Below are positions 23,343-32,007 of a DNA stretch of 32,951 nucleotides, piece by piece. Within the stretch, counting starts at the first letter, position 1, and each line of letters starts with the position of its first letter. Source of the DNA: an uncultured Ruminococcus sp. (lineage in GTDB: Bacteria; Bacillota; Clostridia; Oscillospirales; Ruminococcaceae); NCBI GenBank assembly GCA_910577575.1, contig CAJTOG010000015.1, positions 1 to 32,951 of the forward strand. Direction: 5' to 3'. The notes below the pieces were generated by a model. That model did not search any database, was not told the origin of the DNA, and worked only from the letters and a program-made list of their open reading frames with translations. The position numbers and the translations under genes are program-made.

Positions 23343-24092
23343 ATGGGGAATATAACATATAAGCTTGATATTTTTGAAGGACCGCTTGATGTTCTGCTGA
23401 ATCTTATCGCAAAGCATAAGCTGAATATCTATGATATTGAAATATCAAAGCTTCTGGAACAGTATATGCTGTATATTGATGAAGCACATAAGTGTAATCT
23501 GGAGCTGGCAGGGGAATTTCTTGAAATGGCAGCAAGACTGATTTATATAAAAACTGCCGCACTGCTTCCTAAGCCGGAAGAAGCAGAAAAAATGAAGAAG
23601 GAACTTGAAGGTGAACTTATTGAACTTTCATTGTGTAAGATTGCTGCTCGGGAACTCGCAGAAAGAAATGTAGGAAGCAGTATTTTTGTACGAAAGCCTA
23701 TGAAAATAAAAGCTGATATGACATATGCTCTTATTCATGCCCCTGAAACTCTTGCTGCTGCTTATAATGCAGTTTCATGCAGTAAAAGGCTGAAACCCGA
23801 ACAGAAGAAGATTCATATTGAAAATAAGATAAATGCGGTTGTAAAGCGAAAAATTGTTCCTGTTATGACTAAAGTAGTACATATTCTGCGGGAGCTTTAT
23901 TCTGTGGGAGAAGTTAGAATGGACAGGCTTTATGAAGGTGTTTCTGACCGTTCAGCTCGTGTTGCAACGTTTCTTGCTGTGCTGGAGCTTACCCGTTTCG
24001 GCAGAATTACCATAAGCGACGATAATTCGGTTGTATTTTTAAAAGGAGAGAGTCGTAAAAATTGGAAGTCAAAGAAAAATTTGGAGTGTTAG
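23343..24092 (+). CDS. scpA: Segregation and condensation protein A
   Basis: Kleisin subunit of the SMC-ScpAB condensin that organises and segregates the chromosome. 249 residues. The N-terminal signature KLDIFEGPLDVLLNLIAKHK, which binds the SMC neck, and the C-terminal winged helix (ILRELYSVGEVRMDRLYEG and following, which binds the SMC head) are present, with a helical middle contacted by ScpB. The ATG lies three bases after the upstream stop, and scpB overlaps its 3' end by 31 bp. Confidence 0.94.
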   Translation: MGNITYKLDIFEGPLDVLLNLIAKHKLNIYDIEISKLLEQYMLYIDEAHKCNLELAGEFLEMAARLIYIKTAALLPKPEEAEKMKKELEGELIELSLCKIAARELAERNVGSSIFVRKPMKIKADMTYALIHAPETLAAAYNAVSCSKRLKPEQKKIHIENKINAVVKRKIVPVMTKVVHILRELYSVGEVRMDRLYEGVSDRSARVATFLAVLELTRFGRITISDDNSVVFLKGESRKNWKSKKNLEC

Positions 24093-24631
24093 AATCTATA
24101 ATATTTGCAAGCGGTGAACCGATTGAACTTTACCGTCTTTCACAGGCAAGCGGTATTGATATGGGAACGATTCCGTCAATGATACGTATGCTTAATGAGC
24201 GTTATGACGACTGCGGAAGCGGTATATGTATAAAAGTTCTTGATGAAAGCTATCAGATGTGTACAAGAGAAAAATTTGAACCTTATATACGTGAGGCACT
24301 TGAAACAAAAAAGAATATCCCTCTTTCAAATGCAGCTATGGAGGTATTAACTATAATTGCATATAATCAGCCTGTTTCAAAAGGATTTATAGAAAATGTA
24401 AGAGGAATTGAAAGCTCGTCAGTTGTCAATAATCTTATTGAAAAAAAGCTTATTGAAGAAGCAGGCAGGCTTGATATTCCCGGTAAGCCGTTGATTTATC
24501 GTACAACTTCAAATTTTCTGCGATGTTTCGGACTTAGTTCCATTTCTGACCTTCCTCCCATTGAAAATTATAAAAAATCTGAACAGCTTGAATTTGAATC
24601 TTATAATGAGGAAGAAAGTGAAAATAATTAA
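24062..24631 (+). CDS. scpB: Segregation and condensation protein B
   Basis: Partner of ScpA; dimeric winged-helix protein that embraces the kleisin. 189 residues. Visible blocks are LESIIFASGEPIELYRLSQA, MEVLTIIAYNQPVSKGFIEN (the family signature) and LIYRTTSNFLRCFGLSSISD. It starts at TTG 24062, within scpA, preceded by AAAAGGAGAG, so translation is coupled. The last 25 residues are acidic and probably disordered. Confidence 0.93.
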   Translation: MEVKEKFGVLESIIFASGEPIELYRLSQASGIDMGTIPSMIRMLNERYDDCGSGICIKVLDESYQMCTREKFEPYIREALETKKNIPLSNAAMEVLTIIAYNQPVSKGFIENVRGIESSSVVNNLIEKKLIEEAGRLDIPGKPLIYRTTSNFLRCFGLSSISDLPPIENYKKSEQLEFESYNEEESENN

Positions 24632-24653
24632 CAGAAAGGAGCAGTAAAATAAA

Positions 24654-25472
24654 GTGATAATTTTAAAAATTCTGCTTTGGATAATTTTTGCTGTTTTTGG
24701 AGTTATTCTGCTGTTTCTTGTTTTGCCTCTGAATACAGATTTAAGCTATATTGATAATAGATTTATTTATAAAGTTCGGTACGGTTTTTTTACTTTTTAT
24801 AGCTCGGAAGGTAAGAGTTTTCTGTCAAAATTTAAAAAAAAGAAAAAAAAGTCTGAAAGTACTGATTTTTATAATGACACCGAAATTTATGAAGATATTT
24901 CCATATCTGAAGGTTATGAAGAAAATGATGATTCTGTAACGGAAGATATTGAAGAGGAAAATAATACGGGAAAAAATTCAGATAATACTGAAGAAATTCA
25001 AAAAAAAGCTGAAAAAATATCAAAAAATAAGAATAAGACAGAAAAGCATAAAAAAGTTCAGAATTCTAAGAAAGAAAAAAATTATGACGGAAAAATTGAA
25101 TTTCTTTTTGATTTGATTCGTTCAGCAGACCGTCCGTTTCTAAGAATATGTAAGGGCATTAAGCTCAGAAATGTCTATATTGATTTTATAGTTGCTGATG
25201 AAGACGCATATAAATGTGCATTGAACTACGGAAAAATCAGCGGAATGGTATATAATATGCTCGGCTGGTTCAGTGTTGTTTTCAGTGTGAAATTCAAGAC
25301 TGTTGATGTTATTCCTGATTTCAAGAGTAGTGAAAGCCGCTGGGATATGTCTGTAAAAGTGAGTTTCAGACCTATTACACTGGTTATAGCAGGAATTTAC
25401 TTCCTGATAACATATATTTTCAGGTTTATGATTCCTGAAAGTCGTCAAAAAGAAGAATTAAAAAAGAATTGA
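24654..25472 (+). CDS. DUF2953 membrane protein
   Basis: 272 residues. An N-terminal membrane helix (LLWIIFAVFGVILLFLVLPL) is followed by a strand-rich segment beginning YIDNRFIYKVRYGFF. A Lys-rich patch and a long acidic and Lys-rich disordered region span about residues 60-145. A conserved C-terminal block (LRNVYIDFIVADEDAYKCAL) precedes a second membrane helix near residues 243-262. The layout matches DUF2953 proteins, encoded next to ytfJ in B. subtilis (ytfI) as here, and associated with spores. Molecular function is unknown. The start is GTG 24654 after AGAAAGGAGC. Confidence 0.78.
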   Translation: MIILKILLWIIFAVFGVILLFLVLPLNTDLSYIDNRFIYKVRYGFFTFYSSEGKSFLSKFKKKKKKSESTDFYNDTEIYEDISISEGYEENDDSVTEDIEEENNTGKNSDNTEEIQKKAEKISKNKNKTEKHKKVQNSKKEKNYDGKIEFLFDLIRSADRPFLRICKGIKLRNVYIDFIVADEDAYKCALNYGKISGMVYNMLGWFSVVFSVKFKTVDVIPDFKSSESRWDMSVKVSFRPITLVIAGIYFLITYIFRFMIPESRQKEELKKN

Positions 25473-25483
25473 GGTTTATATTA

Positions 25484-25897
25484 ATGGAAAAGAAAAAAAC
25501 ATCTATAAATGAATTGCTTGGTGTATCAATGGAAAAAATTAAAGAAATGGCAGATGTTAATTCTGTTATCGGAGACCCGATTACAACTGCTGACGGAACT
25601 ACAATTATCCCTGTTTCTAAAGTCACATACGGATTTGCTTCAGGTGGTTCTGATTTGCCTTCAAAATATGACAAAGATTTATTTGCAGGTGGAGCAGGTG
25701 CAGGAATAAGTATCAAGCCGGAAGGATTTCTTGTAATATCTCCGGATGGTTCTGTTCAGATGGTGCAGACAAATATTTCAGATGACCCGATAAGCAGTGC
25801 AATAGGTGCTGTTCCTGCAATTTTTGACAAAATTCAGGGTATTATTGCAAATAAAAAGAACTCCGGAGAAGAAATTAACGCTTCCCCGAAAGATTGA
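25484..25897 (+). CDS. gerW: Spore protein GerW / YtfJ family
   Basis: 137 residues. The family pattern is clear: INELLGVSMEKIKEMADVNS, VIGDPITTADGTTIIPVSKV, a glycine-rich FAGGAGAGISIKPEGFLVIS and the C-terminal VQTNISDDPISSAIG. In B. subtilis YtfJ/GerW is made in the forespore and is needed for germination through specific receptors. The start is ATG 25484, eight bases after GAGGT; the DUF2953 stop lies just before it. Together with SpoIIP and the SigH-like factor this supports a spore-forming lineage, even if this strain's sporulation is untested. Confidence 0.88.
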   Translation: MEKKKTSINELLGVSMEKIKEMADVNSVIGDPITTADGTTIIPVSKVTYGFASGGSDLPSKYDKDLFAGGAGAGISIKPEGFLVISPDGSVQMVQTNISDDPISSAIGAVPAIFDKIQGIIANKKNSGEEINASPKD

Positions 25898-25960
25898 TGT
25901 AATATAGCAGGGCTTTTCCGCATATTATGCAAAAGAATATATTTTGCGGAGGTATGCTTA

Positions 25961-27091
25961 ATGAAAAAGACTGCTGTAATTTTTACGGTTGTTTTGTTTG
26001 CATCAGGTTTGCATATTCCTGATGCTCATGCCGTTGAAGAAATTGAAGTATCTGCAAAAGCGGCTGTAGTCATTTCAGCTGATACAGGTGAAGTTTTATA
26101 TTCAAAGAACAGTGATGAAAAGCTTCCTATGGCAAGTACGACTAAGATAATGAGTACATTGATTTGTCTGGAAAGTGGGAATCTTTATGAACCTTTTACC
26201 GTTGATAGTGACGCAATTCATGTTGAAGGGTCGTCTATGGGACTTCAGGAAGGCGATATAGTTACAAAATATGCCTTATGCTGTGGAATGTTGCTGCCGT
26301 CCGGAAATGATGCCGCAAATGCAACTGCTGTGAAAATTGCAGGAAGTATTGAAGCATTTGCCGATTTAATGAATGAAAAAGCAAGGGAAATAGGTCTTAC
26401 CAAAACTTTTTTTGTTACACCGTCAGGACTTGAAGGTGAGGGACATGGTTCGTCTGCATATGATATGGCACTTCTTGCATCTGAAGCATTGAAAAATGAT
26501 TTATTCAGAGAAATATGTTCGAGCGAAACTATAAAACTTGAATACGGCAATCCGCCTTATACAAGGTGGCTGAAGAATACTAATAAGCTTTTATCGCTTT
26601 ACAGTGGCACATATGGCGTAAAAACAGGATTTACTGACGAGGCGGGAAGATGTCTTGTATCAGCCTGCGAACGTGACGGTAAGAATCTTATATGCGTTAC
26701 ACTCAATGACCGTAACGACTGGAATGACCATATGGCTTTATATGACAGTTGTTTTGAAATTGCAGGAAATATTTCGCCTGAACTGCCCAAAAATATTCAG
26801 CTGGAGCTGGCAGGTGCTGAAAATGATAAAATTTCCGTGTATGCAGAGCCTTTAGAATTTACCGTTCTTTCAGCAGATAAAAATGATTTTGAATATATTG
26901 TAAATTCACCGCCGTTTGTATATGCTCCGATAAATAAGGGCGATGAGGTTGCTTCATTAAGCATATGCTATAACAACAGGGAGATACGTAAAATACCGCT
27001 TTATGCGGCTGAAAATGCTGAATATAAACAAAAGCCCGAACCTGAAAAGAAAAAGGGCTTTATAGGCAAAATAAAGGAACTTTTTTCTTGA
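25961..27091 (+). CDS. D-alanyl-D-alanine carboxypeptidase (DacB/DacF, class C PBP5 type)
   Basis: Low-molecular-weight penicillin-binding protein that trims the terminal D-Ala of peptidoglycan stem peptides. 376 residues with a signal peptide ending near residue 25 (DAHA). Active-site motifs: Ser59-Thr-Thr-Lys62, Ser114-Gly-Asn and Lys221-Thr-Gly. A C-terminal beta domain is followed by a basic amphipathic tail GFIGKIKELFS, which would anchor it to the membrane. In B. subtilis the sporulation enzyme dacB lies between scpAB and rluB, the same order as here, and gerW is adjacent. This favours a role in spore cortex, but a vegetative role cannot be excluded. Confidence 0.9.
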   Translation: MKKTAVIFTVVLFASGLHIPDAHAVEEIEVSAKAAVVISADTGEVLYSKNSDEKLPMASTTKIMSTLICLESGNLYEPFTVDSDAIHVEGSSMGLQEGDIVTKYALCCGMLLPSGNDAANATAVKIAGSIEAFADLMNEKAREIGLTKTFFVTPSGLEGEGHGSSAYDMALLASEALKNDLFREICSSETIKLEYGNPPYTRWLKNTNKLLSLYSGTYGVKTGFTDEAGRCLVSACERDGKNLICVTLNDRNDWNDHMALYDSCFEIAGNISPELPKNIQLELAGAENDKISVYAEPLEFTVLSADKNDFEYIVNSPPFVYAPINKGDEVASLSICYNNREIRKIPLYAAENAEYKQKPEPEKKKGFIGKIKELFS

Positions 27092-27102
27092 GAGGAGATA
27101 AA

Positions 27103-27834
27103 ATGGAAAAAATAAGAATACAGAAAATGATTGCGGACAGCGGTTTCTGTTCACGCAGAAAAGCTGAGGAACTTATTTCAAAAGGCAGAGTAAAACTGAA
27201 TGGTCATCCTGTAAAGCTGGGGGATAAATGCAGTTTCAAGGACTTGATTACAGTTGATGGTGAACGACTCAATATGCCCAGAAAGAAGAATTTTATCTAT
27301 ATAATGATGAATAAACCCCGTGGGTACGTTACGACTGTTTCAGATGAACTTGACAGACGATGCGTTATGGATTTGCTTGATGATGTTGAAGAGCGTGTAT
27401 ACCCTGTAGGAAGACTTGACAGAAATTCGGAAGGTCTGTTATTATTTACTAATGACGGTGAGTTTGCGAATAATATAATGCACCCAAGCAAGCATATTTC
27501 AAAGACTTATCGTGTAACAGTACGTCCTGATGTCAATGATGAACAGCTTGTACAGCTTTCAGAGGGAGTTGAAATTGATGGCAAAAAGACCATGCCTGCA
27601 ACGGTTATTGTAAAAGAAAAACAGCAGGGCAGGGTTGTACTCCTTATTACAATAAAAGAAGGCAGAAACAGACAGATACGCAAGATGTGTGAAGCTGTGG
27701 GACTTGAAGTTGCAAGACTTCGCCGTATAAGCGTCGGACCTCTGAAACTTGGTATGCTTAAATCGGGTACATGGCGTGAGCTTACACCTGAGGAACTCCG
27801 TGCAATAAGAACGGCTATGGGCAAGGTAAAGTAA
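27103..27834 (+). CDS. rluB: 23S/16S rRNA pseudouridine synthase RluB (RsuA family)
   Basis: 243 residues. The N-terminal S4 RNA-binding domain begins RIQKMIADSGFCSRRKAEEL. The RsuA-type catalytic domain contains VGRLDRNSEGLLLFTNDG with the catalytic Asp, then EGRNRQIRKMCEAVG near the C-terminus. RluB makes the pseudouridine at about position 2605 (E. coli numbering) in 23S rRNA. The start is ATG 27103 after AGAGGAG; an in-frame TTG at 27088 would overlap the dac stop and lacks a site. The position after the dac gene matches conserved Firmicute order. Confidence 0.92.
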   Translation: MEKIRIQKMIADSGFCSRRKAEELISKGRVKLNGHPVKLGDKCSFKDLITVDGERLNMPRKKNFIYIMMNKPRGYVTTVSDELDRRCVMDLLDDVEERVYPVGRLDRNSEGLLLFTNDGEFANNIMHPSKHISKTYRVTVRPDVNDEQLVQLSEGVEIDGKKTMPATVIVKEKQQGRVVLLITIKEGRNRQIRKMCEAVGLEVARLRRISVGPLKLGMLKSGTWRELTPEELRAIRTAMGKVK

Positions 27835-27835
27835 A

Positions 27836-28216
27836 ATGCTTGAAATTCAGGAAAATTTTAATACAGCAGGTTATGAGTCAATTATAGCCTTGGCAGGTTT
27901 GAATAATTTACATATTACTGAAGCAATTGAAAAGAATCAGGTTTCAGGATTTATTGCTTATGCCTATGAATCAGAACGTACTGTAGTTTATGATTATAAT
28001 GACAATGGTGACCTGATGCTGTGTGATGGACTTGTGCGTTCTGTAATGTTCAAGAGTGTGATTAAAGGAATTGAAACTATGGTTTTTGAAATTCCTGACA
28101 GAAGTAAATTCAGCAACCTTAAGAAATTGAATTTTATTTCAGATAACAGCAACATCTGTGAAAATCTGGATAGTTTTATGAATGCCTGTGAATCATGTAA
28201 AAATAAAGATAAATAA
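27836..28216 (+). CDS. Uncharacterised 126-residue protein
   Basis: No family recognised. Residues about 35-100 form alternating strands (VSGFIAYAYES, TVVYDYNDNGDLMLCDGL, VMFKSVIKGIETMVFEI), faintly like half of a GNAT acetyltransferase. The acetyl-CoA loop is not visible, so this is only a resemblance. The C-terminus is short and has two Cys in ACESC. It begins one base after the rluB stop, using an AAGGTAAAG stretch as ribosome site, and ends 24 bp before metA, so it belongs to the operon. Confidence 0.6.
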   Translation: MLEIQENFNTAGYESIIALAGLNNLHITEAIEKNQVSGFIAYAYESERTVVYDYNDNGDLMLCDGLVRSVMFKSVIKGIETMVFEIPDRSKFSNLKKLNFISDNSNICENLDSFMNACESCKNKDK

Positions 28217-28240
28217 CAATTGGGAAAGGGGCGATTTGAA

Positions 28241-29188
28241 ATGCCTATCAGAATATCTTCTGAGCTTCCTGCTTTCAGAACGCTCGGAGAAGAGAATATA
28301 TTTGTAATGTCAAAGGAACGTGCAGAGCATCAAGATATACGACCACTTAAAGTTATAATTCTTAACATTATGCCTAAAAAAATTGAGACAGAATGTCAGC
28401 TTATGAGGCTTCTGAGCAATACTCCTTTACAGGTTGATATTGAATTGCTTCAGATGGCTTCTCACATTTCCAAAAATACATCTCGTCATCATCTGGAGGC
28501 CTTTTATAAGACTTTTGATGAAATAAAGGATAATCGGTATGATGGTATGATTGTAACCGGTGCACCTGTTGAACTGCTTGATTATGAACAGGTTGACTAC
28601 TGGGAAGAAATTACCAGAATTTTTGAATGGTCAAAAACTCATGTATTTTCTACGCTTCATATTTGCTGGGCGGCTCAGGCCGGACTTTATTATCATTTCG
28701 GAATACCTAAGTATCCGCTTGAAAGGAAAATGTTTGGTATTTTTCCGCACAGGGCAGAAGTAAAAAAAAGTCTGCTTCTGTGTGGATTTGATGACGTTTT
28801 CTATGTTCCACACAGCCGTAATACAGAAATACGCCGTGATGACATTGAAAAAGAAAGACAGCTTGCAATTTTGACAAGCTCTGAAATTTCAGGAGTTCAT
28901 ATAATTGCCAACAAAAATGGAAGACAGTATTTTATTACAGGTCATTCAGAATATGACAGGGATACCATTGCAGCAGAATATTTTCGTGATGTAAAAAAAG
29001 GAATTGACATACAGCTTCCGTACAATTATTTTCCTGAGGATAATCCGGAGAAAATACCTGTTTTTTCATGGAGATGCACAGCAAATCTTATGTTTTCCAA
29101 CTGGCTTAATTACTGTGTTTATCAGCGTACTCCATATAATCTTGATGAACTTGAAATACGTAGCTGGACTTGGGAAACCGACTATTAA
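28241..29188 (+). CDS. metA: Homoserine O-acyltransferase MetA, predicted acetyl-CoA specific
   Basis: Activates homoserine for methionine synthesis. 315 residues beginning MPIRISSELPAF, with catalytic Cys142 in LHICWAAQAG and the His-x-Glu of ITGHSEYDRDT. Residue 111 is Glu (TGAPVELL). In studied enzymes Glu at this position goes with acetyl-CoA, and Gly, as in E. coli, with succinyl-CoA, so I predict an O-acetyltransferase. The start is ATG 28241 after AAAGGGG; TTG 28220 is rejected. Unlike metK it has no S-box of its own in the 24-bp gap to the previous gene. Confidence 0.93.
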   Translation: MPIRISSELPAFRTLGEENIFVMSKERAEHQDIRPLKVIILNIMPKKIETECQLMRLLSNTPLQVDIELLQMASHISKNTSRHHLEAFYKTFDEIKDNRYDGMIVTGAPVELLDYEQVDYWEEITRIFEWSKTHVFSTLHICWAAQAGLYYHFGIPKYPLERKMFGIFPHRAEVKKSLLLCGFDDVFYVPHSRNTEIRRDDIEKERQLAILTSSEISGVHIIANKNGRQYFITGHSEYDRDTIAAEYFRDVKKGIDIQLPYNYFPEDNPEKIPVFSWRCTANLMFSNWLNYCVYQRTPYNLDELEIRSWTWETDY

Positions 29189-29201
29189 AAAGGAGTTTTG
29201 A

Positions 29202-29792
29202 ATGAACGAGCAGTTTAATGATTATGGGCAGAATCCATATAATAATCCTTATTATAATAATCAGCAGCCGAAGAAACCCATATGGGCAGCAGTAGTCAGT
29301 TTTGTGCTGGGTATTATCAATATTGTTTTTTGTTGTTGTATGACATATGTTTTAGCACCGATTTCATTGATTTTCGGCATAGTTTCTCTTGCAAAGAAAT
29401 GGGCAGGGAAAGGTCTTGCTGTTGCGGGCGTTATTATTTCGTCAGTTACTTTGGTTATAACAATAGCTTTTTCTGCTATTATGAAAGAACCTTATGAAGA
29501 TATGATGAAATTTGTTATGAATGCTGACAGGTATATCGAGGAATATCAAGAAACAGGAGATGTGCCTGACGATTTCAAAAAATACTGTGACCCTAAGTAT
29601 GAAGGCTGGCTGAAATCTATGGGTTATGATAGCTTTGAAGATTTTTATGATGATTATATGGAAGGCTTCATATCAAACTATAAGGGTTACGGCGGAACTT
29701 ATAACAATGATTATAATAACAGCTATGATAATGACTATAATGATTCTTACGGTTATGATGATGATTTTGGTGAAAGACCTGTGGAGCTGTAA
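29202..29792 (+). CDS. DUF4190-like two-helix membrane protein with Tyr/Asn-rich tail
   Basis: 196 residues. A Gln/Asn/Tyr-rich cytoplasmic head (PYNNPYYNNQQPKK) precedes two hydrophobic helices at about 28-65 and 70-92. The KKWAGKGLAVAGVIISSV segment between and into the second helix is typical of DUF4190. A helical soluble stretch runs to about 160. The tail has repeated Asn/Asp-Tyr units (NNDYNNSYDNDYNDSYGYDD) similar in composition to the FtsQ tail. No function is known. It is 13 bp after metA and ends at the operon terminator. Confidence 0.72.
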   Translation: MNEQFNDYGQNPYNNPYYNNQQPKKPIWAAVVSFVLGIINIVFCCCMTYVLAPISLIFGIVSLAKKWAGKGLAVAGVIISSVTLVITIAFSAIMKEPYEDMMKFVMNADRYIEEYQETGDVPDDFKKYCDPKYEGWLKSMGYDSFEDFYDDYMEGFISNYKGYGGTYNNDYNNSYDNDYNDSYGYDDDFGERPVEL

Positions 29793-29795
29793 TAA

Positions 29796-29827
29796 AAAGT
29801 CCTGTACTGTTTTCAGTACAGGACTTT
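29796..29827. terminator. Strong bidirectional terminator
   Basis: AAAGTCCTGTACTG at 29796-29809 pairs perfectly with CAGTACAGGACTTT at 29814-29827 over a TTTT loop. It separates the rightward metA/DUF4190 unit from the leftward deacetylase gene and can serve both. Confidence 0.92.
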
Positions 29828-29830
29828 ATG

Positions 29831-30703
29831 TTATTCAGTGAAAAGTTTTGACATATATTCTTCGGTGGAATATAGTCCATTTCTGTTGTATCTTCCGATA
29901 CCGTAAAGGCAATCGGGGTCATGTGTGATATAATTCGGAAGCTCTCGGCAGGTTAATGTCATAAGGAATCCGTTTTCACGTATCACGGGCAGACTTTCTC
30001 TGCTTACCCTTCCGAAAGGATATGTAAATACAACAGGTGCAGAATTTATATTTTCATAAAAGCTGTTCTGAAGTTTCAGAATATCTTCGCTTAAATTTTT
30101 TCTGTAGTCGTCCTCAGTTTCATTTTCATTTTTTGAGCATCCTATCCGTTCACCTTTGAGTGAATGCATATTGTATGTATGATTGCCTAATTCGATTCTG
30201 CCTGATTCTTTGAGTTCAGTAATGTCTTCCCATGTGAGATATGAGTAATTCGAATTATGAGGGTCAAGAACTGCATTATTTTCAGTATAACTTCCAACGA
30301 TGGAAACAAGTGCAGTCATATCATATTTTTCAAGCAGTGGAAGAAGTACAGAAAGATTATTATAAAAACCGTCATCAAGAGTTATCATTACGCATTTTTC
30401 AGGAAGACTTCCTTTTCCTTTTGTGTAACTGATTACCTGTTCTGCCGTAACTGTTGAGTAGTTATTTTTTTTCAGCCAGCTTAAATCATTTTCGAGCTGT
30501 TCCGGAGTTACGATGTATTCAGAGGGAGTATCCCCGTATACGCTGTGATACATAATAACCGGCAGAAATACGGAGTCATCTTTGTTTCCGGCAGATGAAA
30601 GCAGATTTTTTCCCAAAAAGAAAAACACTGAACAGATTGAAATGATAATTGCATCAAGAAACAGCAGATGTAAAAATCGTTTTAAATTATAGCATCCATA
30701 CAT
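29831..30703 (-). CDS. Membrane-anchored polysaccharide deacetylase (CE4)
   Basis: 290 residues. One N-terminal membrane helix (LHLLFLDAIIISICSVFFFL) is followed by a NodB-homology domain outside the membrane: VIMYHSV, the metal and catalytic Asp pair in MITLDDGF, the His pair in GNHTYNMHSL and the arginine-containing FTYPFGRVSRE. The metal triad Asp-His-His is complete, so activity is expected. Substrates in this family are peptidoglycan GlcNAc/MurNAc or exopolysaccharide; delta-lactam synthesis in spore cortex by PdaA is one possibility, given spoIIP next door (inference). An AAGGGTGA site precedes the ATG. Confidence 0.87.
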   Translation of the reverse strand: MYGCYNLKRFLHLLFLDAIIISICSVFFFLGKNLLSSAGNKDDSVFLPVIMYHSVYGDTPSEYIVTPEQLENDLSWLKKNNYSTVTAEQVISYTKGKGSLPEKCVMITLDDGFYNNLSVLLPLLEKYDMTALVSIVGSYTENNAVLDPHNSNYSYLTWEDITELKESGRIELGNHTYNMHSLKGERIGCSKNENETEDDYRKNLSEDILKLQNSFYENINSAPVVFTYPFGRVSRESLPVIRENGFLMTLTCRELPNYITHDPDCLYGIGRYNRNGLYSTEEYMSKLFTE

Positions 30704-30777
30704 AAAATCACCCTTTGATTATTTATATCCTCTTATAATTTATTCAGAAAATCACTATATAATGCTTGTACAGAAAA

Positions 30778-30807
30778 GTAATATTTTTTTATTTGTATGA
30801 ATATAAT
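30778..30807 (+). promoter_or_regulatory. SigE-like (mother-cell) promoter for spoIIP
   Basis: GTAATATT at 30778-30785 and AATATAAT at 30800-30807, with a 14-bp spacer, fit the B. subtilis SigE consensus (GTMATATT, 14-15 bp, CATAYAHT) at all but the first -10 base. The start would be near 30814, 26 nt before the ATG. B. subtilis spoIIP is SigE-controlled. AT-richness raises the chance of a fortuitous match. Confidence 0.5.
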
Positions 30808-30839
30808 CCAATAAAAGGTTATAATAATGAGGTGAAGTA

Positions 30840-32000
30840 ATGACACGCTTTAAGCGAAGAAAAATTGCAGGAGTTGTTAAATGTATTATTTTGATGCTTG
30901 TACCATTCTGTACAGCGGGAGCAGCAAAGGGAATACCCTTTATAAAATCGGCTGTGGATAGGATAGGGAATATTTCTGTAGGTGAAAACGGAGAAGATAC
31001 TGCTGTGAAATCTGATTATTATAATGTTCCTCAGAAAAATGCTTCAGAAGATGTTCTGAATGGCAGTATTATTCTTTCAGAGGGATATGGAATTTCAGCA
31101 GAAGAAGATTTTTCATTGGATATAAACCTTCAGAATCCTCTTGATATGGTTTCGGACAATCCCGGAGAAAAGCCTTATCCCTCTGAAGATGAGTGGACGG
31201 CAGGAATAGATATTGTACGTACGACATATGGCGAATACAGCGGAACTTCCTTTTTTAATCTTTCAGACGGAGGACAGGTTAATAACAAAACATCTGTTTC
31301 AAATTCAGTTCTTATTGAAGAAAGCCGTCTTTTGCCTGATTTTACTACATCAGATACAGATGAACCACAGGTGCTTTTATATCATACACACACTACTGAA
31401 AGCTTTGAACCGTACGTAAGAGAAAATCTTGATGCAAATTTCAACTACCGTACAACTGATGAAACCAAAAATATGATTATGGTAGGAAATGCCATACAGG
31501 CAGAGCTTGAGGCTCAGGGGATAGGAGTTATTCATGTTACTGAAATTCATGATTATCCGTCTTATAATGGTTCTTATGGGCGGAGCAGGGAAAGTATAGT
31601 TCCTATTCTGGAGCAGTATCCCAGTATAAAGGTCGCACTTGATATTCATCGTGATGCTGTTTCAAGTGATACATTTGCAGCCCAGCCATATATTGAAATC
31701 GATGGTAAAGAAGCAGCTCAGATTATGATAATTTCAGGTTGTGATGATGGTACGCTTGATATGCCGAATTATATGAAGAATTTTCATTTTGCTTGCAGTT
31801 TACAGCAGCAGTTTGAAAAAGATTATGCAGGTTTTACACGTCCCATACTTTTCGATTATCGTCATTATAATCAGGATTTGACTACAGGAAGCCTTCTTAT
31901 TGAAGTCGGTTCGCATGGTAATACTCTGGAGCAGGTGCAGTATTCAGGTCAGCTTATAGGTCGTTCTCTGGGTGAACTTTTGAATAAAATCAAGGAGTAG
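30840..32000 (+). CDS. spoIIP: Stage II sporulation protein P
   Basis: Peptidoglycan amidase and endopeptidase of the SpoIID-SpoIIM-SpoIIP engulfment machine. 386 residues. A basic N-terminus and one membrane helix (residues about 13-30) are followed by a disordered, acidic linker to about 175. The catalytic SpoIIP/Amidase_3-like domain begins QVLLYHTHTTESFEPY, with the His zinc ligands, then ALDIHRDAV and a final LIEVGSHGNTLEQ with the catalytic Glu. All metal-binding motifs are intact. A GAGGTGA site precedes the ATG. In B. subtilis gpr precedes spoIIP; it is not here. Confidence 0.93.
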   Translation: MTRFKRRKIAGVVKCIILMLVPFCTAGAAKGIPFIKSAVDRIGNISVGENGEDTAVKSDYYNVPQKNASEDVLNGSIILSEGYGISAEEDFSLDINLQNPLDMVSDNPGEKPYPSEDEWTAGIDIVRTTYGEYSGTSFFNLSDGGQVNNKTSVSNSVLIEESRLLPDFTTSDTDEPQVLLYHTHTTESFEPYVRENLDANFNYRTTDETKNMIMVGNAIQAELEAQGIGVIHVTEIHDYPSYNGSYGRSRESIVPILEQYPSIKVALDIHRDAVSSDTFAAQPYIEIDGKEAAQIMIISGCDDGTLDMPNYMKNFHFACSLQQQFEKDYAGFTRPILFDYRHYNQDLTTGSLLIEVGSHGNTLEQVQYSGQLIGRSLGELLNKIKE

Positions 32001-32007
32001 ATAAATT

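Noticed and set aside
25911..25955. Inverted repeat CCGCA/TGCGG around the dac ribosome site as a regulatory switch
   Set aside because: Only five base pairs with a large AT-rich loop; too weak to claim.
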